This document shows, piece after piece, positions 20,101 to 28,553 of a stretch of 64,000 bases of DNA (position 1 is its first letter; every line of letters starts with the position of its first letter). The notes beneath the pieces were generated by a model that saw nothing but the letters and a program-made list of their open reading frames with translations, searched no databases and was not told the origin of the DNA. This DNA comes from Roseateles_B sp041906185 (GTDB lineage: Bacteria > Pseudomonadota > Gammaproteobacteria > Burkholderiales > Burkholderiaceae_C). The position numbers were made by a program, and so were the translations under genes. The stretch is taken from the NCBI GenBank assembly GCA_041906185.1, contig JAYRJQ010000004.1:193354-257353 (forward strand), written 5' to 3'.

Positions 20101-20441
20101 ACGAGTTCCGGCTCGACGACGGGCGGCTGCTGCGCCGCACCTGCTCGCTGGGCTTCGCGGCCTTCCCGCTCTCGCCCAAGTTCCCGCGCGGGCTGGACTG
20201 GAGCACGGTGGTGGACCTGGCCGATGCGGCGCTCTATGCCGTGAAGCGCGGCGGCCGCAACGGCTGGCTGGGCCTCGTGTCGGCCCAGGTGGACACGCTG
20301 GAAGAGCTGCGCGAATGGAGCCGCCGGCCGCTGGCCGAATGGGCCGCGACGGGCCGGCTGGAGATGGTGGGGTCCGGGCAGTCGCGCCCGGAGCTGCCGG
20401 ACCTGCCGCAGGAGCCCGAGAGCGGTTCTGCGGGGGCCTGA
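17160..20441 (+). CDS. Periplasmic beta-propeller sensor diguanylate cyclase
   Basis: A 1,093-aa membrane protein. After an N-terminal signal/anchor (residues 1-25) and an Ala/Thr/Pro linker come about twelve to thirteen repeats of the two-component-regulator propeller type, each with a core like LWVGT-x-GGL-x-R-F-D (residues ~45-715), then a Y_Y_Y-type domain (~728-795), one membrane helix (~807-826), a short coiled coil and a GGDEF domain. The catalytic loop is GGEEF (951-955), so cyclic-di-GMP synthesis is expected, and the RxxD product-inhibition site is present as RDAD (942-945). It senses an unknown periplasmic signal. No EAL domain is present. The ATG at 17160 gives a credible signal sequence. 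Confidence 0.92.
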   Translation: MLARFIRLRRCLLLPLLTGALLAQAAPRAQPATTAAATPAAPAASAALTTPALTEPRFEAVGDVASITDGVVSALAQDGRGFIWIGTTAGLVRFDGYQLRTYQLGNDGKRNTPAGTSFVRSLLASQEGVLWIGTESDGLARFDPQTDRWTFFRSQPDDPKALAPGTVRALAQALDGTLWVGTIGGGLDRFDPATGQFTHFRQGAASGLPDDRIQTLFIDTRGDLWVGTWNGVARLRKGADRFETLTVEGRPLGERIITLLAESPDGHLWVGTQQGDLLRLGKASPQLQWIELGEQSGRRDTLYAMVAPDPQRLWVARASGIEERDPLSGRLLRRLQHDIRRPWGLAGNDVRALLRDAAGWIWVGSYGGGLQLHNPANAGLWVRHADLDEHSPLAQADVRSILQLRSGAIWMGTNERGVAILDRELRLTGHIAPQEGAGFRGGRVGGLAQTPDGQVWVGTDTALYRFNEARQLLGHYSAGKGRVRRLMADGAGRLWVATQDGLYHYDREQDRLQRMALAGGRKLSGDVNALAEDAEGRLWVGGEGGLYLLPKGASELEELRSPVGAGLSNHSVLGLLIDRQQRLWVDTAAGLHQLNGWRGQEALFERISEKHGLGGKAFGANLMDDEQGRIWTHRAVFDPKSGRHHELSVADGAAFGTGWFRAYARLDDGRMLVGGSKGVLVIDAGRFKPWTYQPPLVVSEMRIAGERTPPGPVGETIVLKPGQRDFSLEFSALDFSNPAVLNYRYRLQGYDKDWVDSEASQRMASYTNLDPGRYLLQVQGSNRVGQWSPHELLVPLHVQPAWWQTWWARLGGVLVALLGVYGIVHLRTGYLRRAQAVLEARVRERTHELLSLSQALKEASLTDPLTGLRNRRFLAQHIESDINSVVRGYEGEVQRLAREPGQDIVFFMVDLDHFKQVNDDYGHAAGDAVLAQMQALLRQVFRDADYLIRWGGEEFLVVARNTDRHHAAELAERARRTLARYEFRLDDGRLLRRTCSLGFAAFPLSPKFPRGLDWSTVVDLADAALYAVKRGGRNGWLGLVSAQVDTLEELREWSRRPLAEWAATGRLEMVGSGQSRPELPDLPQEPESGSAGA

Positions 20442-20533
20442 TCAACGACTGAGCGAGGCCCGGATCAAGGCCCTCCCGGGCCGGGGGATCCAGGCCTCGC
20501 GGGCGCGGCACTGCGGCCGCACCCGCGCCTCGA

Positions 20534-22153
20534 TCACTGCGGGCGGTAGGTCACGGTCAGCGTGTAGCTGCCGGCGGTGTAGCCCTTGACCAGCACGTAG
20601 CCATCGCTGTTGGTGCTGACGTTGATGGTGCAGCTCTCCGTGGCGGTGCTGCCGTCGGACTTGCAGCCATACGTGCTGGTGGTGGGCACCGCGCCGAGGC
20701 GGCCGTAGATGTCGATGTCGCCCGTGCCCGTGGTGGACAGCTTGAACGTGCCGCCCGCGCCGACCTTGAAGGGACCGAAGCTCTTGGTCTGGCCCGTGCT
20801 GAGGCTGCCGGAGAAGGTCTCGGTCTTGTCGCCGGGCGTCGTCGTCGGGCCGTCGCTGCCCAGCTCCACGGCATAGGCCAGGCCCATGCGCGCGAACTTC
20901 AGCGAGTGGGCGCCGGTGCTGTCGCTGTTGGCCAGCGTGTCGTTGGCGGTGTGGATGGCCTTGTTGTCACCCGAGAAGGAGGACTCGAAGGGCATCGTCG
21001 TGGCATAGCCCCTGGCATTCCAGGAGGCGTGGTCCGAGCAGGCGTAGCCGCAGCGGTCCGTGCCCACCGTCAGCGTCGGCAGGTAGGTCTTGATCAGGTT
21101 GGTGACGAAGGTGTTCTGCGCGCTGTCGGTGTAGTCGGTGAAGATGTAGATGTCGTTCGCCGCGCCCTTGTAGTTGGTCATGTCCAGCTGCACTACGCCC
21201 ACGACGTTGGCGCCGGCGGCGGAGAAGCTGTTGGCGATCTCGGCCGAGCCGCGCAGGCCCACTTCCTCGGCCGCGTAGGCCATGAACTTGATCGTGCGGC
21301 GCGGCTTGTAGTTGTTGGCCAGCAGCGTGCGGTAGATCTCGGTGATGCTGGCGACGCCCGAGGCGTCGTCGTCAGCGCCCGGCGCGCGGGTGGTCTCGGT
21401 GGTGCCCGAGCCGTTGATCGAGTCCAGGTGGCCGCCCAGCACGACGATCTCGTTCGGGTTGTCCGTGCCCTTGATGGTGGCGATCACCGACTTCTGCTTC
21501 CAGCCGCTGTGCGTGAACTGCTCGACCGTGATGTCGGTGCGGCCGTTGGCCATCGTGAGCCACTTGTTCTTCAGCCAGTCCGAGGCGTTCACGCCGCCGC
21601 TGGTCTGGTAGTAGCGGTTCGTGTAGTTGTTGGACAGGTCCGAGATGGTCTGCACGATGTTGCTGGCCTGCATCTGCGACAGCATCGGGTTGACCACCGT
21701 CTGCTGGTCGATGACGTAGCTCGGGCGCGTGGCGAGGCTGCGGCGGTCCGTCAGGATGCGCGCGTTGGTGCCGCTCGCGGCATGCAGCTCCAGGGCCCGG
21801 CGGCCGTCGCGCTCGCTGGCGTGGTGCATGTAGCCGCCGCAGCGGTGCTGGTTCTCATGCAGGGCCTCGGAGAACGAGGGCAGCAGGTCCTCGTCGATCT
21901 GCACGAGGTGCACCTTCTCGGCCTTGAGGGCGGCGGCGGGCGTGGCCAGGCCGGCGATCTCGCCGCGGCGCAGCTGGGCCTCGGACACGGCCACGGAGGC
22001 GGTCGGGCGGGCGGCGGGCTGCAGCTTCTGGAGCTCGGCGAAGGCGGCGTCGCCCAGGCTGATCCAGATCTTCTCGCCGGCGTGGGCCGGGACGCTGAGG
22101 CACACGAGGCTGGCCGCGAGGGCCAGGGCGGACAAGGCGTTCTTGCGTTGCAT
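20534..22153 (-). CDS. Secreted M28-family zinc aminopeptidase with C-terminal PPC domain
   Basis: A 539-aa exported enzyme. The signal peptide ends at about AHA-GEK (cleavage near residue 25). The catalytic domain shows the paired-zinc ligands of M28: His in LGGHLDSI, Asp in GADDDASGV, Glu-Glu in AAEEVGLRGS, Asp in QLDMTNY and His in CSDHASW. The last ~100 residues (ETFSGSLSTGQTKSFG onward) form a beta-sandwich of the pre-peptidase C-terminal type, usually removed after secretion through the type II system. Cys residues are consistent with disulfides. The ATG at 22153 is preferred to an upstream GTG because it starts the signal peptide directly. Substrate is likely a free N-terminal residue such as Leu. 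Confidence 0.9.
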   Translation of the reverse strand: MQRKNALSALALAASLVCLSVPAHAGEKIWISLGDAAFAELQKLQPAARPTASVAVSEAQLRRGEIAGLATPAAALKAEKVHLVQIDEDLLPSFSEALHENQHRCGGYMHHASERDGRRALELHAASGTNARILTDRRSLATRPSYVIDQQTVVNPMLSQMQASNIVQTISDLSNNYTNRYYQTSGGVNASDWLKNKWLTMANGRTDITVEQFTHSGWKQKSVIATIKGTDNPNEIVVLGGHLDSINGSGTTETTRAPGADDDASGVASITEIYRTLLANNYKPRRTIKFMAYAAEEVGLRGSAEIANSFSAAGANVVGVVQLDMTNYKGAANDIYIFTDYTDSAQNTFVTNLIKTYLPTLTVGTDRCGYACSDHASWNARGYATTMPFESSFSGDNKAIHTANDTLANSDSTGAHSLKFARMGLAYAVELGSDGPTTTPGDKTETFSGSLSTGQTKSFGPFKVGAGGTFKLSTTGTGDIDIYGRLGAVPTTSTYGCKSDGSTATESCTINVSTNSDGYVLVKGYTAGSYTLTVTYRPQ

Positions 22154-22436
22154 GGAGGTCTCCTGACGATTAGGAAAGAGGGACCCCACACCGCCCTGCT
22201 CGTGGCAGCGAGCAATGTCAGCAGGCCCCGGGTTGCATGCACGCTGCGGGACTGCCAGCGGCGCGAGGCGATTGTTCGGGCGGCAATCGCCCCGCGCGCT
22301 CAGGGTTTGCGCGCGATTCGCACGCCGTTCGGCCTACACCCGGGGCGAAGCTGTAAGACTTGACAGGGTTCAGGCGCGCGCGGGCGCAGCGGCCTGTTGT
22401 GGCAGGCCGACGTCTTGTATCGGAACGTTGGGATCG

Positions 22437-23159
22437 TCAGCGGGCGCCGGGGCCGGCCGTCGTGAGGGCATTTGCCGCGGCCAGGCGTTCGGGCGTGCCG
22501 ACGTCGGTCCATTCGCCGCGGTAGAGCGAGGCGCTGACGCGCTGCGCGCCGATGCCGCGCTCCAGGCAGGGGCGCAGGGGCAGCGGCTGGTCCGGCGGCA
22601 CGCCGTCGAACAGCGCACGGCGGAAGAGGCCCACGCAGGACCAGGTGTAGCGCGGGCTCACGGTCTCGCCGCTCAGGGCGAGGCCCTCGGGGCTGATGCC
22701 GAAGTCGCCGCGCGGATGGTGGGGCTGGTTGGGGACCAGCCACAGGTGGGCGAGGCGCTCGCTGGCCGCGAAGTCCCGCGCGGCCTGCACATCCAGCGCG
22801 AGACCTGGCAGGAAGACGTCCCCGGACAACACCCAGAACGCGTCGTCACCGTCCGCGCACAGCAGGGGCAGGGCCTTGGCGATGCCGCCGGCCGTCTCGA
22901 GGGCGCGGCCGTGGTCGCGCTGCTCGTCGCTGTAGTGCAGGCGCACGCCGTGGCGGCTGCCGTCGCCCAGCACCGCCGGGAACTGCTCGGCGAGCCAGGC
23001 GCAGTTGATGACGATGTCCTGCACGCCGGCGGCGGCCAGGGCCTGGATGTGCCAGACGATGAGCGCTTGCCCGCGGACGCTCAGCAGGGGCTTGGGGGTG
23101 TGGTCGGTCAGCGGCCGCATGCGTTCGCCGCGGCCGGCTGCCAGGATGATGGCTCTCAT
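22437..23159 (-). CDS. murU: Nucleotidyltransferase, probable MurNAc-1-P uridylyltransferase
   Basis: A 240-aa sugar nucleotidyltransferase. The N-terminal signature LAAGRGERMRPLTDHTPKPL binds the nucleotide and Mg2+; LSGDVF carries the metal-binding Asp, and EWTDVGTPERL closes the fold. Size and sequence match the MurU branch, which makes UDP-MurNAc from MurNAc-alpha-1-P in the peptidoglycan recycling route that bypasses fosfomycin-sensitive MurA. The usual partner kinase amgK is not next to it in the window, so it may lie elsewhere; a mannose-1-phosphate guanylyltransferase-like role is the alternative. The hemerythrin gene upstream ends 67 bases before it. Confidence 0.82.
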   Translation of the reverse strand: MRAIILAAGRGERMRPLTDHTPKPLLSVRGQALIVWHIQALAAAGVQDIVINCAWLAEQFPAVLGDGSRHGVRLHYSDEQRDHGRALETAGGIAKALPLLCADGDDAFWVLSGDVFLPGLALDVQAARDFAASERLAHLWLVPNQPHHPRGDFGISPEGLALSGETVSPRYTWSCVGLFRRALFDGVPPDQPLPLRPCLERGIGAQRVSASLYRGEWTDVGTPERLAAANALTTAGPGAR

Positions 23160-23226
23160 GCCCCGCAGTCTACGGGGGCCGGCCCCTTGTCCGCCGGTGC
23201 GGCGGCGGCCCTGTGCCCGTCGGCAA

Positions 23227-23847
23227 TCAGCCGGGCCGGCGGGGCGCGAGGCCCAGCGGCTCGGGCAGCGCGCCCAGCACGCGCTGGAAGACGGCCTGGT
23301 AGGGGCCGGCGAGCTCGTGCTGCCGCTGGCCGAGGTGGCGGCCTGCCAGCGGGTCCTGGTTCTGGGCGAAGGCATCGTCCAGGTCCTGCCAGTCCTCCTC
23401 GCTGAGCAGCTGGATGGCCGCGGGCAGGATCTCCCGCTCCTCGATCTCCATGTGCTGGAGGTAGTGGTGGACGTAGCGCTCGGCCTGCTGCTCGAAGGGC
23501 TGACGGCGGGCGTCGCCCAGCATCTCGAAGCCCAGCAGCGTGTGCTCCAGGTCGCGGATGGCGCGCTCGCCGCGGGCGTGGTCCTCGTCGAGCTTGTCCA
23601 GCAGTTCGCGCAGGGCGGGAGCCCGCGCGCGCAGCTTGGGGAAGAGCAGCTCCGACTCCTTCGGATGGTGCAGCCGCTCGGGGAACTCGTCCACGTAGAA
23701 GAGCATGGCACGCAGCGCGCCGAAGTCCGGCAGCGTGCCGGCACGGCGATGTTCGGCCAGCAGCAGCGGCAGGGTGCGCAGCATGGCGGCCAGGGCCGAG
23801 TGCTCGTCGCGGATGATGCGAAGGGTCAGGGGCTTGAGGCCGGTCAT
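23227..23847 (-). CDS. Hemerythrin HHE-domain protein
   Basis: A 206-aa protein with the four-helix hemerythrin cation-binding arrangement: His16 (DEHSAL), His60-His61 with Glu65 (HHPKESELLFP), His90 (EDHARGE), and His128/His132/Glu136 (YVHHYLQHMEIEE). These bind a di-iron centre that senses or carries O2, NO or iron. There is no fused signalling domain. The ATG at 23847 begins GLKPLTLRIIRDEH, the normal start for this family. Function in the cell is not deducible from context. Confidence 0.9.
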   Translation of the reverse strand: MTGLKPLTLRIIRDEHSALAAMLRTLPLLLAEHRRAGTLPDFGALRAMLFYVDEFPERLHHPKESELLFPKLRARAPALRELLDKLDEDHARGERAIRDLEHTLLGFEMLGDARRQPFEQQAERYVHHYLQHMEIEEREILPAAIQLLSEEDWQDLDDAFAQNQDPLAGRHLGQRQHELAGPYQAVFQRVLGALPEPLGLAPRRPG

Positions 23848-24059
23848 GGCGAGGTCTCCGTGCGTTTTTCTGTCGATCCTGCCTAGGCTCGTCGCTGGCG
23901 CCGCCGGCCGCCTTGCCATGGATCAAGGTCCGTGAATCACCCGACGCGGACCGGGGCGCGTAATCGTTTGCGCGCAGGCAGGGTTTGTCGGCGCGTGCCG
24001 GCGTCGTCTTCGCCGCTTAAAATGCCGGGTTTACCCCCAACTTCCCGCCCGCACCCACC

Positions 24060-26102
24060 ATGGCTGACACCGCTGCAAGCACCCCCACCCTGATGGCCCA
24101 CGCCATTCGCGCACTGGCCATGGACGCCGTGCAGCAGGCCAACTCCGGCCACCCGGGCGCGCCCATGGGCATGGCCGAGATGGCCGTCGCCCTGTGGGGT
24201 CGCCATCTGCGCCACAACCCGACGAACCCGCAATGGGCGGACCGCGACCGCTTCGTGCTGTCCAACGGCCACGGCTCGATGCTGATCTACGCGCTGCTGC
24301 ACCTGAGCGGCTACGCGCTGTCGATCGACGACCTGAAGGCCTTCCGCCAGATGCACAGCAAGACGCCGGGCCACCCCGAGGTGGGCATCACCCCGGGCGT
24401 CGAGACGACCACCGGCCCGCTGGGCCAGGGCATCACCAACGCCGTGGGCCTGGCCCTGGCCGAGAAGATGCTGGCCAAGGAATTCAACCGCGACGGCCAT
24501 GCCATCGTGGACCACCACACCTACGTCTTCCTGGGCGACGGCTGCCTGATGGAAGGCATCTCCCACGAGGCCTGCTCGCTGGCCGGTGCCTGGAAGCTGA
24601 ACAAGCTGATCGCGCTGTACGACGACAACGGCATCTCCATCGACGGCCAGGTCGCCCCCTGGTTCATCGACAACACCGCCCAGCGTTTCGAAGCCTACGG
24701 CTGGAACGTGATCGGCCCCATCGACGGCCATGATGTCGACGCCGTGGACGCCGCCATCGCAGCCGCCAAGAAGAGCAGCGACAAGCCCACGCTGGTCATC
24801 TCCAAGACGCACATCGGCAAGGGCTCGCCCAACCGCGCCAACACCGCCAAGGCCCACGGCGAGCCGCTGGGCGCCGAGGAAATCAAGCTGACGCGCGAGG
24901 CCCTGGGCTGGTCGCACGAGCCCTTCCAGATCCCGGCCGACGTCTACGCCGCCTGGGACGCCAAGACCGCCGGCGCTGCCGCCGAGAAGGCCTGGGACGA
25001 GCGCTTCGAGGCCTATGCCGCCGCCCACCCCGAGCTGGCCGCCGAGTTCCAGCGCCGCATGGCCGGCGTGCTGCCCACCAACTTCGCGCAGATCGCCGTG
25101 GACGCCGTCGTGGCGGCCCATGAGAAGGCCGAGACCGTGGCCAGCCGCAAGGCCAGCCAGCTGGCCCTGGAAGCCTTCACCGCCGCGCTGCCCGAGCTGC
25201 TCGGCGGCTCGGCCGACCTGACCGGCTCCAACCTGACCAACACCAAGAGCACGCCCGCCTTCCGCATCGAGGCGGACGGCAGCGCCAACGGCGGCCGCCA
25301 CATCAACTACGGCGTGCGCGAGTTCGGCATGGCCGCCATCATGAACGGCATCGCCCTGCATGGCGGCTACATCCCCTACGGCGGCACCTTCCTGACCTTC
25401 AGCGACTACAGCCGCAACGCCATCCGCATGGCCGCGCTGATGAAGCAGCGCGTGATCCATGTGTTCACGCACGACTCCATCGGCCTGGGTGAAGACGGCC
25501 CGACGCACCAGTCCATCGAGCACGTCTCGAGCCTGCGCCTGATCCCGGGCCTGGACGTCTGGCGTCCGGCCGACACCGTGGAAACGGTCGTCGCCTGGAC
25601 CATGGCCATCGGCAATGCCCAGCGCCCCAGCGTGCTGGCCCTGTCGCGCCAGAACCTGCCCTATGCGCCCAAGACGGCCGTCGACGAGATCGCCAAGGGC
25701 GCCTACGTGCTGGCCGAGCCGAGCGAAGTGGGTCTGAAGAAGAAGGCCCAGGTCGTGATCATGGCCTCGGGTTCCGAAGTGCAGCTGGCCATGAACGCCC
25801 AGGCCCTGCTGGCCAAGGACGGCATCGCCGCCCGCGTGGTCTCGGTCCCGAGCACCAATGTATTCGACCGCCAGGACGCCGCCTACAAGCAGAGCGTGCT
25901 GCCCGCCGGCCTGCCCCGCGTGGCCGTCGAGGCCGGCGTGAGCGACTTCTGGTGGAAGTACGGCGTGAGCGCCGTCGTGGGTATCGACACCTACGGCGAG
26001 TCCGCCCCGGCTCCGGTGCTGTTCAAGCACTTCGGCTTCACGGCCGAGAACGTGGTCGACACGGTCAAGGTGGCCGTCGGTGCCGCGCGCTTGAAGCGTT
26101 AA
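24060..26102 (+). CDS. tkt: Transketolase
   Basis: A 680-aa thiamine diphosphate enzyme that moves two-carbon units between sugar phosphates in the pentose phosphate pathway and Calvin cycle. Seen in order: the N-terminal NSGHPGAPMGMAEMAVALW, the ThDP-binding GDGCLMEG...NG segment (FLGDGCLMEGISHEA, IALYDDNGISIDG), the pyrimidine domain Glu in VREFGMAAIMNGIALHGG, and the C-terminal domain with STNVFDRQD. Length is normal. A hypothetical gene and gapA follow in the same direction, making a small central-carbon group as often found with tkt-gap-pgk; pgk does not follow here. Confidence 0.96.
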   Translation: MADTAASTPTLMAHAIRALAMDAVQQANSGHPGAPMGMAEMAVALWGRHLRHNPTNPQWADRDRFVLSNGHGSMLIYALLHLSGYALSIDDLKAFRQMHSKTPGHPEVGITPGVETTTGPLGQGITNAVGLALAEKMLAKEFNRDGHAIVDHHTYVFLGDGCLMEGISHEACSLAGAWKLNKLIALYDDNGISIDGQVAPWFIDNTAQRFEAYGWNVIGPIDGHDVDAVDAAIAAAKKSSDKPTLVISKTHIGKGSPNRANTAKAHGEPLGAEEIKLTREALGWSHEPFQIPADVYAAWDAKTAGAAAEKAWDERFEAYAAAHPELAAEFQRRMAGVLPTNFAQIAVDAVVAAHEKAETVASRKASQLALEAFTAALPELLGGSADLTGSNLTNTKSTPAFRIEADGSANGGRHINYGVREFGMAAIMNGIALHGGYIPYGGTFLTFSDYSRNAIRMAALMKQRVIHVFTHDSIGLGEDGPTHQSIEHVSSLRLIPGLDVWRPADTVETVVAWTMAIGNAQRPSVLALSRQNLPYAPKTAVDEIAKGAYVLAEPSEVGLKKKAQVVIMASGSEVQLAMNAQALLAKDGIAARVVSVPSTNVFDRQDAAYKQSVLPAGLPRVAVEAGVSDFWWKYGVSAVVGIDTYGESAPAPVLFKHFGFTAENVVDTVKVAVGAARLKR

Positions 26103-26152
26103 GCCGCCTCGATCTGCGATAGAGTGCGCTCCATTCCACAGGAGAGGAGCGC

Positions 26153-27172
26153 ATGAAAACACAATCGCGCATCAATGCCGTCAAGGGCCGCCTGCTGGCG
26201 GCCTTTTTCATGGCCGCTGCAGCCGCGGGCGCGCAGGCCCAGACGGATGCCACGCCGCCGTCGCCAGCGCAGTCGCTGGCCTGCCTGCAGGTGCCGAAGC
26301 AGGCACCGGCCTACCCCGCACACCACGCGCTGGACCGCCGGCATGGCTTCATGCGCTTGCGCCTGCACTTCGAGAAGCCCGACGCCGCGCCACGCGTGGA
26401 GGTGCTGGCCAACACGGCCCACGAGGACATGCAGGACCTGGTCTACCACCACGTCGGCGACTACCGCCTGCCCTGCCTGCAGCCCCAGGACGGGACGGTG
26501 CGCGCGGTGCAGGAGTTCAGCTTCGGCAACTCGGTCCTCGACCAGCCGCCCGTGCCCGACGAGGACGGCCCGGGCGAGCGCCTGTGCATCGTGACGCCCC
26601 GTCGCGACCCCGACCGGCTGGACACGCTGACTCGCGAGATGCAGCACGTGATGCTCGAGGCCACGTTCACGGGCGACGGGACCCAGCCGCCGGCGGTGAA
26701 GGTGGTGTACTCCTCCGGCAACAAGCGCCTGGAGGCCGCCATGACCGAGCGCGTACAGGACTACCGCATGCCCTGCCGCACCGGGCAGGAGAAGCCGCAG
26801 ACCGTGGAGCAGCTCTTCACCTTCGTGCCCTACGGCCATCGCCAGACGGTGCTCAAGCGCGAGTCCTTCGCGCTGGCCGAGTTCCTGGGCTTCATGCAGG
26901 GCGCCCAGCAGCTGCAGGCCCGCTTCGACTTCCGCAGCATGAACTGCCCGTTCAAGCTGCACTTCACGAACTTCGGGCCGGCCCGGCCGAACCGGGTCCG
27001 GGAAGTCGGTGCGCACGACCCCAATCGCACGATGTTCCTGAAGTGGCTGGGCGAGCGTCAGATCGCCTTCTCGTCCGACCGGCAGGCCAACGAGCTGTTC
27101 GGCACCACGATGCAGGTTGAGGTGCCCTGCGGCAAGCTGGAGCTGGGCGCGGCGACCGAGGCGGGCGGCTGA
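26153..27172 (+). CDS. Secreted protein with two TonB C-terminal-like repeats, function unknown
   Basis: A 339-aa protein with a signal peptide ending near residue 30 (GAQAQ). Two internal repeats can be aligned by eye: residues ~66-125 and ~167-226, each with a strand, a P-x-V-x-V strand (APRVEVLANT; PPAVKVVYSSG), a helix, DYR(L/M)PC and then an EF/LF-strand. This resembles the C-terminal domain of TonB (strand, VxVxxSSG, helix, RxxP). A more divergent third unit may cover ~256-326. There is no N-terminal membrane anchor or Pro-rich TonB linker. GGAGAGG precedes the ATG. It sits between tkt and gapA, probably a lineage-specific insertion. Function unknown. Confidence 0.8.
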   Translation: MKTQSRINAVKGRLLAAFFMAAAAAGAQAQTDATPPSPAQSLACLQVPKQAPAYPAHHALDRRHGFMRLRLHFEKPDAAPRVEVLANTAHEDMQDLVYHHVGDYRLPCLQPQDGTVRAVQEFSFGNSVLDQPPVPDEDGPGERLCIVTPRRDPDRLDTLTREMQHVMLEATFTGDGTQPPAVKVVYSSGNKRLEAAMTERVQDYRMPCRTGQEKPQTVEQLFTFVPYGHRQTVLKRESFALAEFLGFMQGAQQLQARFDFRSMNCPFKLHFTNFGPARPNRVREVGAHDPNRTMFLKWLGERQIAFSSDRQANELFGTTMQVEVPCGKLELGAATEAGG

Positions 27173-27372
27173 CGGTGGGCGGCTGACGGCGCAAGCGCGG
27201 CCGGAAGGCGGCGGATAGGGCGTGCGCCGGCGCGCGGGTTTGCGCCAGATCCAAGCCCGGCCCTTCGTACCCCCTTTGTTTCAGGCCCCGGCGCCGCCGC
27301 GGCCTCGGAATCAGCGAAAATCCCGCCCAATCGCGAATTTCAGCTTTTTCATTTCACTCCGGAGACTTCCGC

Positions 27373-28371
<999 letters not shown>

Positions 28372-28391
28372 GTCCGGCGCACGCTCCCTGC

Positions 28392-28417
28392 AAAACCCCG
28401 CCCCGGCGGGGTTTTTT
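28392..28417 (+). terminator. Intrinsic terminator after gapA
   Basis: An AAACCCCGCC/GGCGGGGTTT-type stem with a short CCC-containing loop is followed by a run of T residues (TTTTTT). It is placed 20 bases after the gapA stop. Confidence 0.9.
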
Positions 28418-28553
28418 CATGGCCGGGCGCCGGGGCAAGCACGAGCCCGCCGGCTTCGCCCTGCGTGTTTTGCCTAGCGATTCTTTACGTCCGTGACGCT
28501 TGCAAATCCCTACACTGCCGGGCATTGAACCGTCCTGGACCGGAGCTTTTTCC

